Positions 29,385 through 38,670 of a stretch of DNA of 64,000 nucleotides are shown in pieces. This DNA is from Elymus sibiricus (Eukaryota; Streptophyta; Magnoliopsida; Poales; Poaceae): contig CM077676.1 in the NCBI GenBank assembly GCA_039707655.1, positions 187,670,936 to 187,734,935 of the forward strand, in the 5' to 3' direction. The position numbers were made by a program, and so were the translations under genes. The notes beneath the pieces were generated by a model, which ran no database searches, had not been told where the DNA came from, and worked only from the letters and a program-made list of their open reading frames with translations. Position 1 is the first letter of the stretch; the number at the start of each line of letters is the position of its first letter.

Positions 29385-29629
29385 ATGATCGATATCGACT
29401 TGTAATGTGAAGACAAACTCGCTACTCGCGGTCTCGAGACTTGTAATGTTCTAACTTTGTTCGGTATTTTGAATTCGGAGACTAATACGATGAATTGTAT
29501 TCGGAGACTAATCTTCTATTGTATTCGATAAATCTGCTGTTTATATGTTGTGCTGTCTATATTCTGTGCAGTAATATATTTTGTAACCTGTGCAAATATC
29601 AGAAAAGAAAAAAAATTTCCTAATATTCA

Positions 29630-29930
29630 TACTAGTGGCGCACCACACTGCACTTTAGTGGCGCACTGCAATAAACACACTAGTGGCGCATTATCTAGAA
29701 GTGCGCCATTAGTAACCCAGAGCACAAGGTAAATATGGCCCCCTGGGAGGCATAGTAATGGCGCACCAGGGGACATAGTAATGGCGCACTGCCAGGTGCG
29801 CCACTATTCTCTGGTATACTAATGGCGCACCAGGGGTGCGCTATTAGTACTTGTTACTAGTGGCGTGATGATAGTGGCGCACCTATAGTGCGCCATTAAT
29901 GGCCAAAACAGGTGCGCCACTAACAGGCCT
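29630..29930 (+). repeat. Right subterminal palindrome array of element H
   Basis: Repeated half-sites AGTGGCGCACC, TAATGGCGCACC and inverses GTGCGCCATTA and GGTGCGCCACTA occur, less densely paired than on the left. They lead directly to the right TIR (29928-29943). They are the presumed binding sites of the TNPA-like protein. Confidence 0.9.
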
Positions 29931-29943
29931 TTTCCTAGTAGTG
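29928..29943 (+). repeat. Right terminal inverted repeat of element H
   Basis: CCTTTTCCTAGTAGTG, the exact inverse of the canonical CACTACTAGGAAAAGG end. Host integrase coding resumes at the next base (GTT at 29944). Confidence 0.93.
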
Positions 29944-31016
29944 GTTGGACTACCCAAGTCAACAAGAGGCCATGATGCTATCTGGGTCATTGTGGATATA
30001 CTTACGAAAGTGGCTCACTTTATTCCAGTAAAGACCACCTTCAGAGCCGATCAGCTTGCACAGCTCTACATGTCCCCAATTGTTAGTCTTCACGGAGTAC
30101 CCAAGTCTATCACGTCAGATAGAGGATCCTTGTTCACTTCAACATTCTGGCTGCGGTTACACCAAGCCTTGGGAACCGTGCTAAAGCATAGCAGGACATA
30201 TCATCCACAGACGGACGGGCAGATTGAATGAGTGAACCAGATATTGGAAGATATGCTTCGGTCTTGTGCACTCACCTATGGACCCAAATGGGAGGATAGT
30301 CTACCCTACGCGGAATTCTCCTACAACAACAATTATCAGTCAAGTCTCAAGATGTCACCATTCGAAGCCCTGTATGGACGGAAATGTTGCACTCCCTTAA
30401 ATTGGTCCCAGACAGGAGACAGCCGTATCTTCGGCAAGGATTTGATGCTCAAGGCTAAGAAGCAAGTTAAGGATATTCAGGAATGTCTTCGAGCAACCAA
30501 GTCCCGTCAAAAGAGCTACTATGACCCTAAACATCGAGAAGTAACTTTTGAGCCTGGAGAGTATGCTTATCTCCGAGTCACCCCCATGAAAGGAATAAAA
30601 AGGTTTCATACCCGAGGGAAGCTTGCACTGAGATATATTGGTCCCTTTCCAGTAATTGCTAGGAGAGGCAGAGTAGCATATCAGCTAGAGTTACCACCGG
30701 AGTTGTCCGACGTTCACGATGTCTTCCACATCTCACAGTTGAGAAAGTGCATTGCACCTCCGATCAAGCAGGCAGATATGAGTGAGCTAGAGCTGACTAT
30801 GGATTTGACCTACGAGGAAAAACCTGTCAGAATCTTGGATGAGATGGAAAGAACTACCAGGAGTAAGATAATCAAATTTTACAAAGTATTGTGGGATCAT
30901 CATACTGAGGAAGAAGCTACCTGGGAAAGAGAGGATTTTTTGAGATCAGCATATCCGCATTTGTTCCCTGAGCAACCAAATCTCGAGGACAAGATTCATC
31001 CTAAGGGGGGTAGGTT
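29944..31016 (+). pseudogene. Integrase core and chromodomain of element D (after the CACTA insertion)
   Basis: Coding resumes with VGLPKSTRGHDAIWVIVD, carrying the first catalytic Asp. SDRGSLFTS follows with the second, and TDGQIE with the Glu. A TGA stop at 30229-30231 falls directly after this Glu. The GPKWEDSLPYAEFSYN and MSPFEALYGRKC blocks follow. The C-terminus (about 30820-30960) is a chromodomain: PVRILDEMERT, KVLWDHH and EEATWERE. Chromodomains of chromoviruses bind modified histones and direct insertion into heterochromatin. The frame reads through the polypurine tract and about 110 bp into the LTR before a stop, so the original stop codon is lost or lies in another frame. Confidence 0.88.
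31003..31010 (+). other. Polypurine tract of element D
   Basis: AAGGGGGG lies a few bases before the 3' LTR. It primes plus-strand DNA synthesis in LTR retrotransposons. Confidence 0.75.
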
Positions 31017-32390
31017 TGTGACACCCTGGTTTTTGGCAACTTTTTCTTTACAAAATTTTTCTGGTTTTATTTGCAATTGGTTGGCTTTTGAATCTTTTCA
31101 GTTGACTTTGGACTTGGGAAACTTTTGAATTTCTCTCTAAGTGATCCAAAGCCCTCAACATCTTGCCAAAATCTTGTCACACACCTTCTGGATCAAATTC
31201 CAATTTTCAATCCTTTCAAAATAATTCATTTTCTTCTCTGGGAAAATCTGTCTTCACTATGGGTTGTGAAGCAACCTATAGTTCTGATGATGAGAAAAAT
31301 CCCAAATTAATACCACACCTTCTTGTCATCATCTACTCTCACAATCTTCAAAAACATTTCATGGTTCAGTACAAAATTTTGTCCAGAATATTCCATTTAT
31401 CTTCTGGACAGCACTGGTCCTTTGTGAAGCAACCCATATTTTCTCAACTCAGAAAATTCTCAAATAATTCCCTGAGATACTAGGGAACTTATCTTCCCAC
31501 GATATCCAAAAATATCTCCTTGTCCAATATAAATTTCCAACAAAAATATTCTGCCAAGTTTCTGCTCATTTCAAACCCTTGTGAAGGAAGTACCAGCTAG
31601 AGGCATCCATTTGAGCTGAAATTTTTATGACATCTTGGCATTACCAAATAACTCTCACACACCAAATTTCAGCTCTAGCAGATCACTCATGTGAGTGCAC
31701 CAACCTCACCAAGTTTCTAGTTCAGTATAGCAGTTGTACATGAACCATGTTCAAATCTTGGCCAAAGTTTCTCAAATTTGGTCAGCTTGTAGTCCTTCCA
31801 ATGTAGATCACTCCAGACATCTCCATTGGCTTTCTCTCCAGCTCATCTTCTCTCCAGATCTCTCCTTATTTTCTGACAGCAAACTGTTGCTGATGCTACA
31901 CTTCGACTCAGTGAGACTCTGGGCGAACTAGTGCCACGAGAGGGTTCCAGTACGCAAGGTCGACGCACCAGACACGGCCTGGCAGGCCAGCTCGCGCCGC
32001 GTGTGCCTGTGCACGCGGTGACCGTGTGGCCAGCCCTACCAAAACCACGCTTTAGGCGCCGCCAGGCACGGGTCTCGTCGCAGGCCGACTACCGCGTCGC
32101 CGTACCGTTTCCCCTTGCACCGACTAACTCTCCGCCGTCCACCTAGCCACTCCAGACTCTTCCCCTCGCCGGAGAAGCTCCCGTCGGCCGCCACCGAGCA
32201 CCGCACTGTTGCGCCCGTGCGGCCACAGTGGGGTGAGCTGGCTGGCTTCTTCCTCGCGGCTCGTCATCTCGCGCATTAACTCACCTGATCTCCTCCATCA
32301 CTTCGCTGCGCTCCACGACGGCCAGCTCACCGTCCTGCTCGTGCCAGCTCATCCACGGTAGCTTGCGGCTCGGCCACCATCCGCCCCGCC

Positions 32391-32398
32391 TATAAATA
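32391..32398 (+). promoter_or_regulatory. TATA box in element D 3' LTR
   Basis: TATAAATA in the same CCCGCC context as the 5' copy at 11573-11580. The insertion of E about 290 bp downstream separates this promoter from the rest of the LTR. Confidence 0.6.
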
Positions 32399-32681
32399 GC
32401 CACGGCCAGCCCTCCCCAGCTCTTCATAGCTCCTCACCACCTCCCAATCGAGCTCTGCTCGCCGCGCCAAGGCCGAGAGGCCCTCTGGCCTCGTAGCTCA
32501 CCGGAGTTCCGCCGCCGATCCCCACTCTGCCATAGCTCATTCCACTCCACCCCAGCCTCGCCCGACTCCACCCACAAGCTCAGTAGGTTCCCCTGGCCCT
32601 GCCCGACCTCTTGCCAAGCTGGAGCTCTGCCGGATTCGCCGTCGCCGACGACCCCCGAAACCAGCTGCCGCCGGAGAGGAA

Positions 32682-32686
32682 GGGAA
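32682..32686 (+). repeat. Left TSD of element E (GGGAA)
   Basis: GGGAA before the left LTR of E recurs at 46003-46007 after the right LTR. The uninterrupted equivalent in the other LTR of D lies near 11862 (GAAGGGAACC), confirming the exact insertion point. Confidence 0.9.
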
Positions 32687-33534
32687 TGTCGTGGGAAACG
32701 AACACCTATGGGATCGCTATCGAGCGGATCCCTTTACGGTTCGGCAAGGGGAGAGGATTGCACAAAGAGCAGAACTAACGAACAGCACACGGGGATTTAC
32801 CCAGGTTCGGGCCGCACGGATGCGTAAAACCCTACTCCTGCTTTGATTGTATTATTGTGGATGTTCTTGGTCAAGTTCTGGGAGCTACAGTGGCAGCTAC
32901 GCATGCAGAACGGGTCCAATCTCAGAAGTGCCCCCCTCTCCCTGTACGCCTCGGGCCTGCTTTTATATGAGTCAAAGGGGCTACCACAGTGGCGTACGAG
33001 ATAAGGCATGAGGTGGAAAGTAGCCACAGTGTTATCATACCTAACCCTGACGGCTTAGGACAAACTCATTAAATGCACCGTGAGGTGTCCGTCGAGGTGT
33101 CCCTTAGCGTCTTGGGCTTGGAAAAGCTTTACAGGGGATGGGCAAAAGCAGCCATCCCATCAGCACCGCTTAAGCATCTCGTGGCCAGCATTACGCCATG
33201 TCACCATCAGGACAAGCCCTAAACGACATTGCTGGCCGCTGCACTGGAGCGATAGCGCTGCACTGTGCAGAGCCTTGCCGGGACCGAATCCTTGCCGGGC
33301 CCGGAGCTTGCCGGGACCGGGTCTTGCCGGGCGTGAGGCCTTGCTGGCAAAGGTCTTGCCGGGCCTCCGCAACCCTTTGGTCTTCTGTCTGGTTGTTGAC
33401 TTGAACGCCTCCTTGGCATCTTAGCCTCATGATTACTCATAGCTATTCCCCGGCAAGGCCTGCCGCGGCATGGCTACTACTGCCCGTGCACAAGTAAGGG
33501 GTACTAAAAAGGCCCATACTTTAGTACACCGACA
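32687..33534 (-). repeat. 3' LTR of element E
   Basis: On the plus strand it starts TGTCGTGGGAAACG and ends GTACACCGACA. It carries TTGCCGGG-type words several times (33280-33365) and a minus-strand TATA box (ATATAAAA) at 32968-32961. Confidence 0.93.
32961..32968 (-). promoter_or_regulatory. TATA box in element E 3' LTR
   Basis: ATATAAAA on the minus strand (context TCATATAAAAGCAGG), matched in the other LTR at 45436-45429. Confidence 0.6.
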
Positions 33535-33747
33535 GGAGCCCCCGGGCCTAGGTCATACATGGGTGCCAGGCCTGTTGGGCTAGGCCCAAAATAGTGCACG
33601 GGCACGCGTGGCAGGGAATAACTGCTTGCAATCACCATCTCTTTTACCACGACCCTCCACTATGCGCATTAATCGCACGACGTGGGAGACGTGGGCGGAA
33701 ACTTCGCTGCAAAAGCGGGCGGTAAAGAGCCTGCCTCGCGCCTTCCC

Positions 33748-33757
33748 CATAAAAAGG
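33748..33757 (+). promoter_or_regulatory. Candidate TATA box of the antisense gene in element E
   Basis: CATAAAAAGG occurs in CCCCATAAAAAGGGAATCG, about 135 bp upstream of the antisense-gene ATG at 33889. The position parallels the TATA box of the antisense B3-like gene in element A. Confidence 0.5.
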
Positions 33758-33888
33758 GAATCGCAGAGGGCACTGCTCCTTTACCCCCTCCGCCTTTCCA
33801 ATCTCAATCTCAGAACCGTCGCCATCGTCTTCTTCCTCGCGCCCAAAGCAGAGCTTTTCTTCCTCCACCCTCCTCCACCACGCTCTCG

Positions 33889-36800
33889 ATGTCTTCAGCG
33901 CCCACCTCCATAGCCACCATGCCGCCCAAGCCGAGCAAGGGCAAGGCGGCGGAAGCGGCCGCCGCGGAGATCAGGCTGGCGAAGATGCGAAAGGAACGCG
34001 CTGTCTTCCCCTAGACGCTTGATGCGGAGACCTTGAAGAAGAGGTACCAGTTCGCATGGGCGACGGCGACCACGGCGCATCCAGCCACCAGAGTGAGTGT
34101 AGCTTCTCGTAGGGCAGAGCCAGGAGATTATCCCTTCTTTGCCGATTAGTTCTGGTGCGGCCTCTGTCCTCCGTACTCGGATTTCTTCGTAGATATCATG
34201 CTCACCTACGGCTTCCAGCTGCTAGATTTCACGCCGAATGCCGTGACCTGTATGTCCGTCTTCGCGCACCTTTGCGAGAATTTCGTCGGGGTCATCCCGA
34301 GCACTGCACTTTTCCGGCACTACTTCTACCCCCGCATCCAAAAGGGCGACGCCCTCTCCGGCAGCATCGCTTGGATTCCGAGGACGGCAACCAAGGAGAC
34401 GTACCCAGAGGGGCTCTACCGCGAGAGATGGGATGAGTGGCACGGCAAGTGGTACTGGGTTTGGGAAAAGGAGCCCAAACCGTTCTGCGAGGTGCGAAAG
34501 CAGAAGGTGGTCCGCGGCAAGGATTGGGGCGCCGCGGATCCTGACGACAGCAAGCTCACCATCGCCATCACCAGGATACATCGCCTCAGGGCTGCTGGGT
34601 TGAAGGTGGAGATGATTGCTTCGGATTTCCTTCGCCGGCGCATCGCCCCACTGCAGAACAAGGGGCGCCCTGCCTAGGATTACATGAACGCTGCCGACGT
34701 CATGAGGGTGCGGCCTGGGCTGGATAATGATCTAACAGCCATAGGGCACGCAGCCCTCTGCCAACAGCTGTTCAAATCTGGAGCAGTGGGAGACTTGCCG
34801 GCAGGCGTCATCCCACTATGCAACAACTCGTCGCTGTCCTCCATCATCGCCATGATGCCGGTGCTCAATGCCCATAGCATCGACGAGAGGTGGATCGAGC
34901 CGTCCGCGGAGTAGGCGCTGGCGTTCTTCGACAACTTGACGGAGAAGGCCATCCGCGAGGAGAACCTTGTCCGCGCCACCACGGAGGAGGAGCTCGCCTA
35001 CATCGCCGGCAGGGCGGAAGAGGCGAACCTTGCCGAAGAAGCCGGCAGCGCTGAGTCCAGCGAAGGCGAGGACTTGCTGCGGGAAGATCTTGCCGGGCGA
35101 GATAGGGTTGCTGGGGAGCCGAGTGGAGCCGCTGCCGGGAGCTCTTCTGCCGGAGGTGCCGCCGAAGAGGAAGAAGAGGAGGAGGAAGAGCCCCCAGCTC
35201 TTCAACACAGGAAGAGGCGTGTCCTCCGGAAGAACACCACTGGTGCTCCAGCCCGCCAACCTTCCTCAAGCAGCGAGGCTTCCGGCAAGGGGGCGGCAGG
35301 CGAGGCCGCACCGCAAATTGCCGCTTCCAAGCGGCCCAGGACCAATCCTCCTCCTCCCCCGTCAGGAACTGCGGCGGGGGTCGGCTTCGACCTCTCCGCC
35401 ATCAGCTCCGAGGAAGAAGAAGAAGAGTAAGAGTCCCGCCATAGCCTTGATCCTTATCCTTCTAGTTTTGCTTGATTAACTTGCTCTGTTTTTACCTCCT
35501 CAGGGATACGGAGACTCGGGTGCAGAGGATGGCGAAGAGGACCAAGACCTCAACAAGCGTCGAGCCGCCGGCAAGCACCTCGGGCGCGCCGGAAACGGTT
35601 CTCGTCAGCTGGGAGTCAAGCCCAGAACGTAACCCTCGATGCAGCCCTCGACGCAGCCCCCGGCGCAGCCCCCAGCGTGAGTCTTCTGCTCACTACCCAC
35701 TGGCGCGTGCTGGGGTGTGCATCTTCTCTGCTGACATCTCCAGGCGTGCAGGAGCGGAGCAACAGTGATAAGCAACAGCGGGAGCTGCCTCTGCCATGCC
35801 ACCTCCGTCGACCACACCGCCCAGGGGCGAGTCCTCGGGCAAGCTCTACCACGACGATGAGGAGGGGCCGGCAAGCGTAAGCTCTGGCAACCTCTTCCCT
35901 GACGCAGGTAAATGGCTCAGCCCAGAACTCTTGTCGCTTTGGTTTTTCTTCTTTTTGTCTTCTTGAACTTCCTTCCCGGCTTCATCTTAATCAACTCCTT
36001 GGCTTTCAATCTTCTTCTGACAGAGCTCATGGACACTGACGTTGTCATTGAAGAGACTGCCGAGGATGCCACCACTGAAGCCGACAAGGTTGCTACCGAG
36101 GAGGCCGCCAAGCATGCCGCCGCCGAGGCCGCCAAAGCTGCTGCCGCCGAGGCTGCTGCCGTTGAGGCCGCCAAGGCCGCTGCCGCTGAGGCCGCCAAGA
36201 CCGCTGAGGCCGCCAAGACCGCTGCCGTTGAGGCCGCCAAGGCCGCGCAAGAGGAGGCCGCCAAGACGCCCGCCGAGGGAGCCGGTGAGGAGACCCGCGG
36301 CCATACTGACGGCGCTTCCGCCGCAGGAGCGCCAGGCGCTTCTACTGCCGCGGGGCCCTCAACTGCCGGAGACCAACCCTCGTCGTCCCAGGCCCCTTCC
36401 TCAAGCCAATACATCAGGGCCGGCAACAACGTTGTCAGCATGCCGGGGTCGGCAAACATCGAGGAGCTAGTCGAAGGAGAACATCTTGACGGGGAAATCA
36501 TCGTCGCCGCCGCCAGTGAGCTCAAGGAGGAGCAGTTACTTCAAGCCATGAACGACAACTATCAGAAGCTCCAAACGCTCTACCGTGCCCGGAAGGAGAA
36601 ACTGGACTCCCGGGCAGCGCTCATCGAGGCCGCGGAAGGAGACTTCCAACAACGCGTCACAGAGACACAGGCTTGGTATGGTGAGGCCCTCCAAGAGCTG
36701 AATGTTTACCGAGAGCAGCTTACGGAAGAGCGAAATGTCCTCCTGCTGAAGCAATCAGACATCGAGAAAGCGCGGGAGGAGGCCGCCCAGCAAGCCACCG

Positions 36801-37750
36801 CGGCAGAAGCCCTCTTGACGCAACGCCGCATCAGCCTTGACGCCCAAGAAGAGGACCTTGTCGCGCGCAAGGCGGCGCTTGCCGCCAATCTTCGCAACAA
36901 GGATGAAGAGCTCGAAAGTCTTGTCGCACGGCGGGTCCAGGAGCTTGAGCAGAAACACTTGAAGACGCTCAGAGCTCTAACTGAAGACCACGCCGGCAAG
37001 CTCAAAGAGGCCCTCGGCGCTGCCGGAGCTGCGGAGACCGCCAAGAACTTGCTGGAGGAGAAGACGAAGCAGCTGGAGGCCGCTCTCGAGGACCACGGCA
37101 AGAAGGTCTCAGCACTCGAGGCCGAGAGAGACAAGGCTCTCCACAGCCTGATGGAGACGCAGGCTGCCGTATCCGAGAAGGTCCAGCAGCTTTCCTCCGC
37201 CAAGGACTCCATTGAAGAACTGAAGCTGAAGCTATCCACGCTGGAGGAGTCTCTTGAGGCTGCCCGAGTTCGCGAGAGGACTCTTGTCAAAGACCTCCAC
37301 GACGAACAAGAGTTGCTCCAGAACGCCGCCACCACCCACAACGAGTACACTTCTAACGTGAAGCTCTAGACTGCCAGGCTGGCGGACGTCGCCGAGAAGC
37401 TTGGCGCGGAGCTGGAGGCCATGGACTTGCCGGGCTACGGATATTCTGTCGACGACAACATATCCTCAAGCGCCAGGCTAACCATGTTCTTCGACAAGCT
37501 CGTCGACGCCCTCAAGCTACTCCAGGCGAACCAGACAAGCAAGCTGGCCGACGAATCCCGGAAACTCTGCCAGCTCGTCCTCCGCAAGGTGTTGATGAAG
37601 GTGGCGCACAGGAACCCTGGCATCGACCTCTCCAAAGCCTTGAAGAGCTTGCCGAAGGACGCGGACGTCAAGGCTCTCGAAGAGCTTGTCGCGCCCATCG
37701 TCGATCGGGTGAGCCAGGTGAAGAGGGTCGAGGGTGATCGCCGGGACTAG
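33889..37750 (+). pseudogene. Spliced antisense gene of element E (PF04195-type domain plus long coiled coil)
   Basis: It runs opposite to gag-pol and starts 354 bp from the LTR edge. Exon 1 (33889 to about 35426) holds the region annotated in many grass genomes as 'putative gypsy-type transposon' (PF04195), with ADIMLTYGFQLLDF-like and FVGVIPSTALFRHYF sequence, then an acidic tail. Introns are visible at about 35427-35503 (GTAAGA...CTCCTCAG), 35677-35743 and 35907-36022. The last exon encodes an Ala/Glu repeat (AAKAAAAEAA) and a coiled coil of about 300 residues. In-frame TAG stops lie at 34012, 34147, 34675, 34912 and 37367, so it is a pseudogene. The function is unknown; nuclear or structural roles are guesses. 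Confidence 0.78.
36095..36275 (+). repeat. Tandem GCCGCCAAG-type trinucleotide-rich repeat
   Basis: Repeated GAGGCCGCCAAG and GCTGCCGCC units encode the Ala/Glu/Lys repeat in the last exon of the antisense gene. Such low-complexity coding repeats vary in length by slippage. Confidence 0.8.
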
Positions 37751-38670
37751 CCACATCCGCCTCATCTCTTCCTCATCTTGCCGTCAGCGTTCCATGTAAA
37801 AGACAATTTGCCTTATGTCAGAAACGTGGCAAGCACTGGATGTAATATAATTTGCTTTCTTTGAATTATGGCATGCTATTCCCTTTGTTCAATTTCTCTC
37901 TGTATGGCATATACCCTACGCTTTGCTGGGAACTTGCCGGAGCATAACCCCGTCGCGAGCGCTAGATTCGAGTCGTCAGCAGCTTGCGGGCGGTGCTGCT
38001 CACGGCAAGAAATCTTCACGCTTTCAGCGCGGCCACCTAGACTGTTGAGCGGACTCGAAACAGAGTAAGGTCGCAGCCGATCACGACAAGATTCCATCGC
38101 GTGCAGGTTTTCCATACAAAGCCGAAATCGTTCAAGGGAATACAGCCTTACAAAAATCAAAATCTGCTTAAGGGGTTCAGCAACTTAGCTCTGCTTTTCG
38201 TCGCTATTCTTCTTCTTCCGGCAAGGCGCCAACTTTGAAAGGCGCCAACTTTGAACGTCGTCTGGGATCCATACCACCATTCTCCTTCCCCCCCCCCCCC
38301 CCCCCCGGCAAACTTGCGCGCGAGGGAATCTTCTATCTCTTGAGAAAAAGAAAGAAGAGAAAATAAATGTATGGAACCTTGACGGTTCGTTAGCTCTTAC
38401 CGGGATCGGGTGCAATACACATCTCAGATAATACATGCATATATATGACATGAAATCAACAAGAAATGTGAAGCACACAGATCTTATTAAATATGCACAA
38501 AGGATGCGCCTGCTCTGTACAAAGGATTACATGCCATCCGGCAACACTCGTACAGAATGGCGTTGCCGGGATCTTGCCGGAGCGTTACGCTGCCGCGAGC
38601 GCTGGGTTCGGGTCGTCAGCAGCCTGCTGGCCGTATCGCTATCGAAGCAAGAAACCCGAACAACTGCGCC
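37751..38670. other. Convergent 3' region between antisense gene and pol, with a ~100-bp duplication
   Basis: This is where the antisense gene (plus strand) and pol (minus strand) end toward each other. Two related segments, about 37925-38025 and 38560-38660, share GAGCGCTRGRTTCGRGTCGTCAGCAGC-like sequence, whose invariant cores are CGAGCGCT and GTCGTCAGCAGC. A C19 run lies at 38288-38306. No gene is seen. Confidence 0.65.
38288..38306 (+). repeat. Poly-C run (19 C)
   Basis: An uninterrupted C19 tract follows CTCCTT. It is a slippage-prone simple repeat and a possible source of assembly error. Confidence 0.9.

Larger units (their letters stand above)
18295..29943 (+). mobile_element. Element H: CACTA (En/Spm) DNA transposon inside element D integrase
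   Basis: About 11.65 kb. The right end is CCTTTTCCTAGTAGTG, the inverse of CACTACTAGGAAAAGG. The left end is GACTACTAGGAAAAGG, with the first C missing. Subterminal palindromes built on TAATGGCGCACC and its inverse fill 18330-18790 and 29630-29930, with an extra cluster at 23178-23296. It encodes an intact TNPD-type transposase, a multi-exon second gene with a Ulp1-like C-terminus, and a small RNase H1 N-terminal-domain protein. En/Spm elements move by cut and paste and normally make 3-bp TSDs. No perfect TSD is visible here (see findings). Confidence 0.95.

Noticed and set aside
33080..33424. Small ORFs in the element E LTRs (also at 45548-45892)
   Set aside because: They are LTR-internal and overlap frames on the opposite strand. 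They contain repeats of TTGCCGGG and no recognisable domain.
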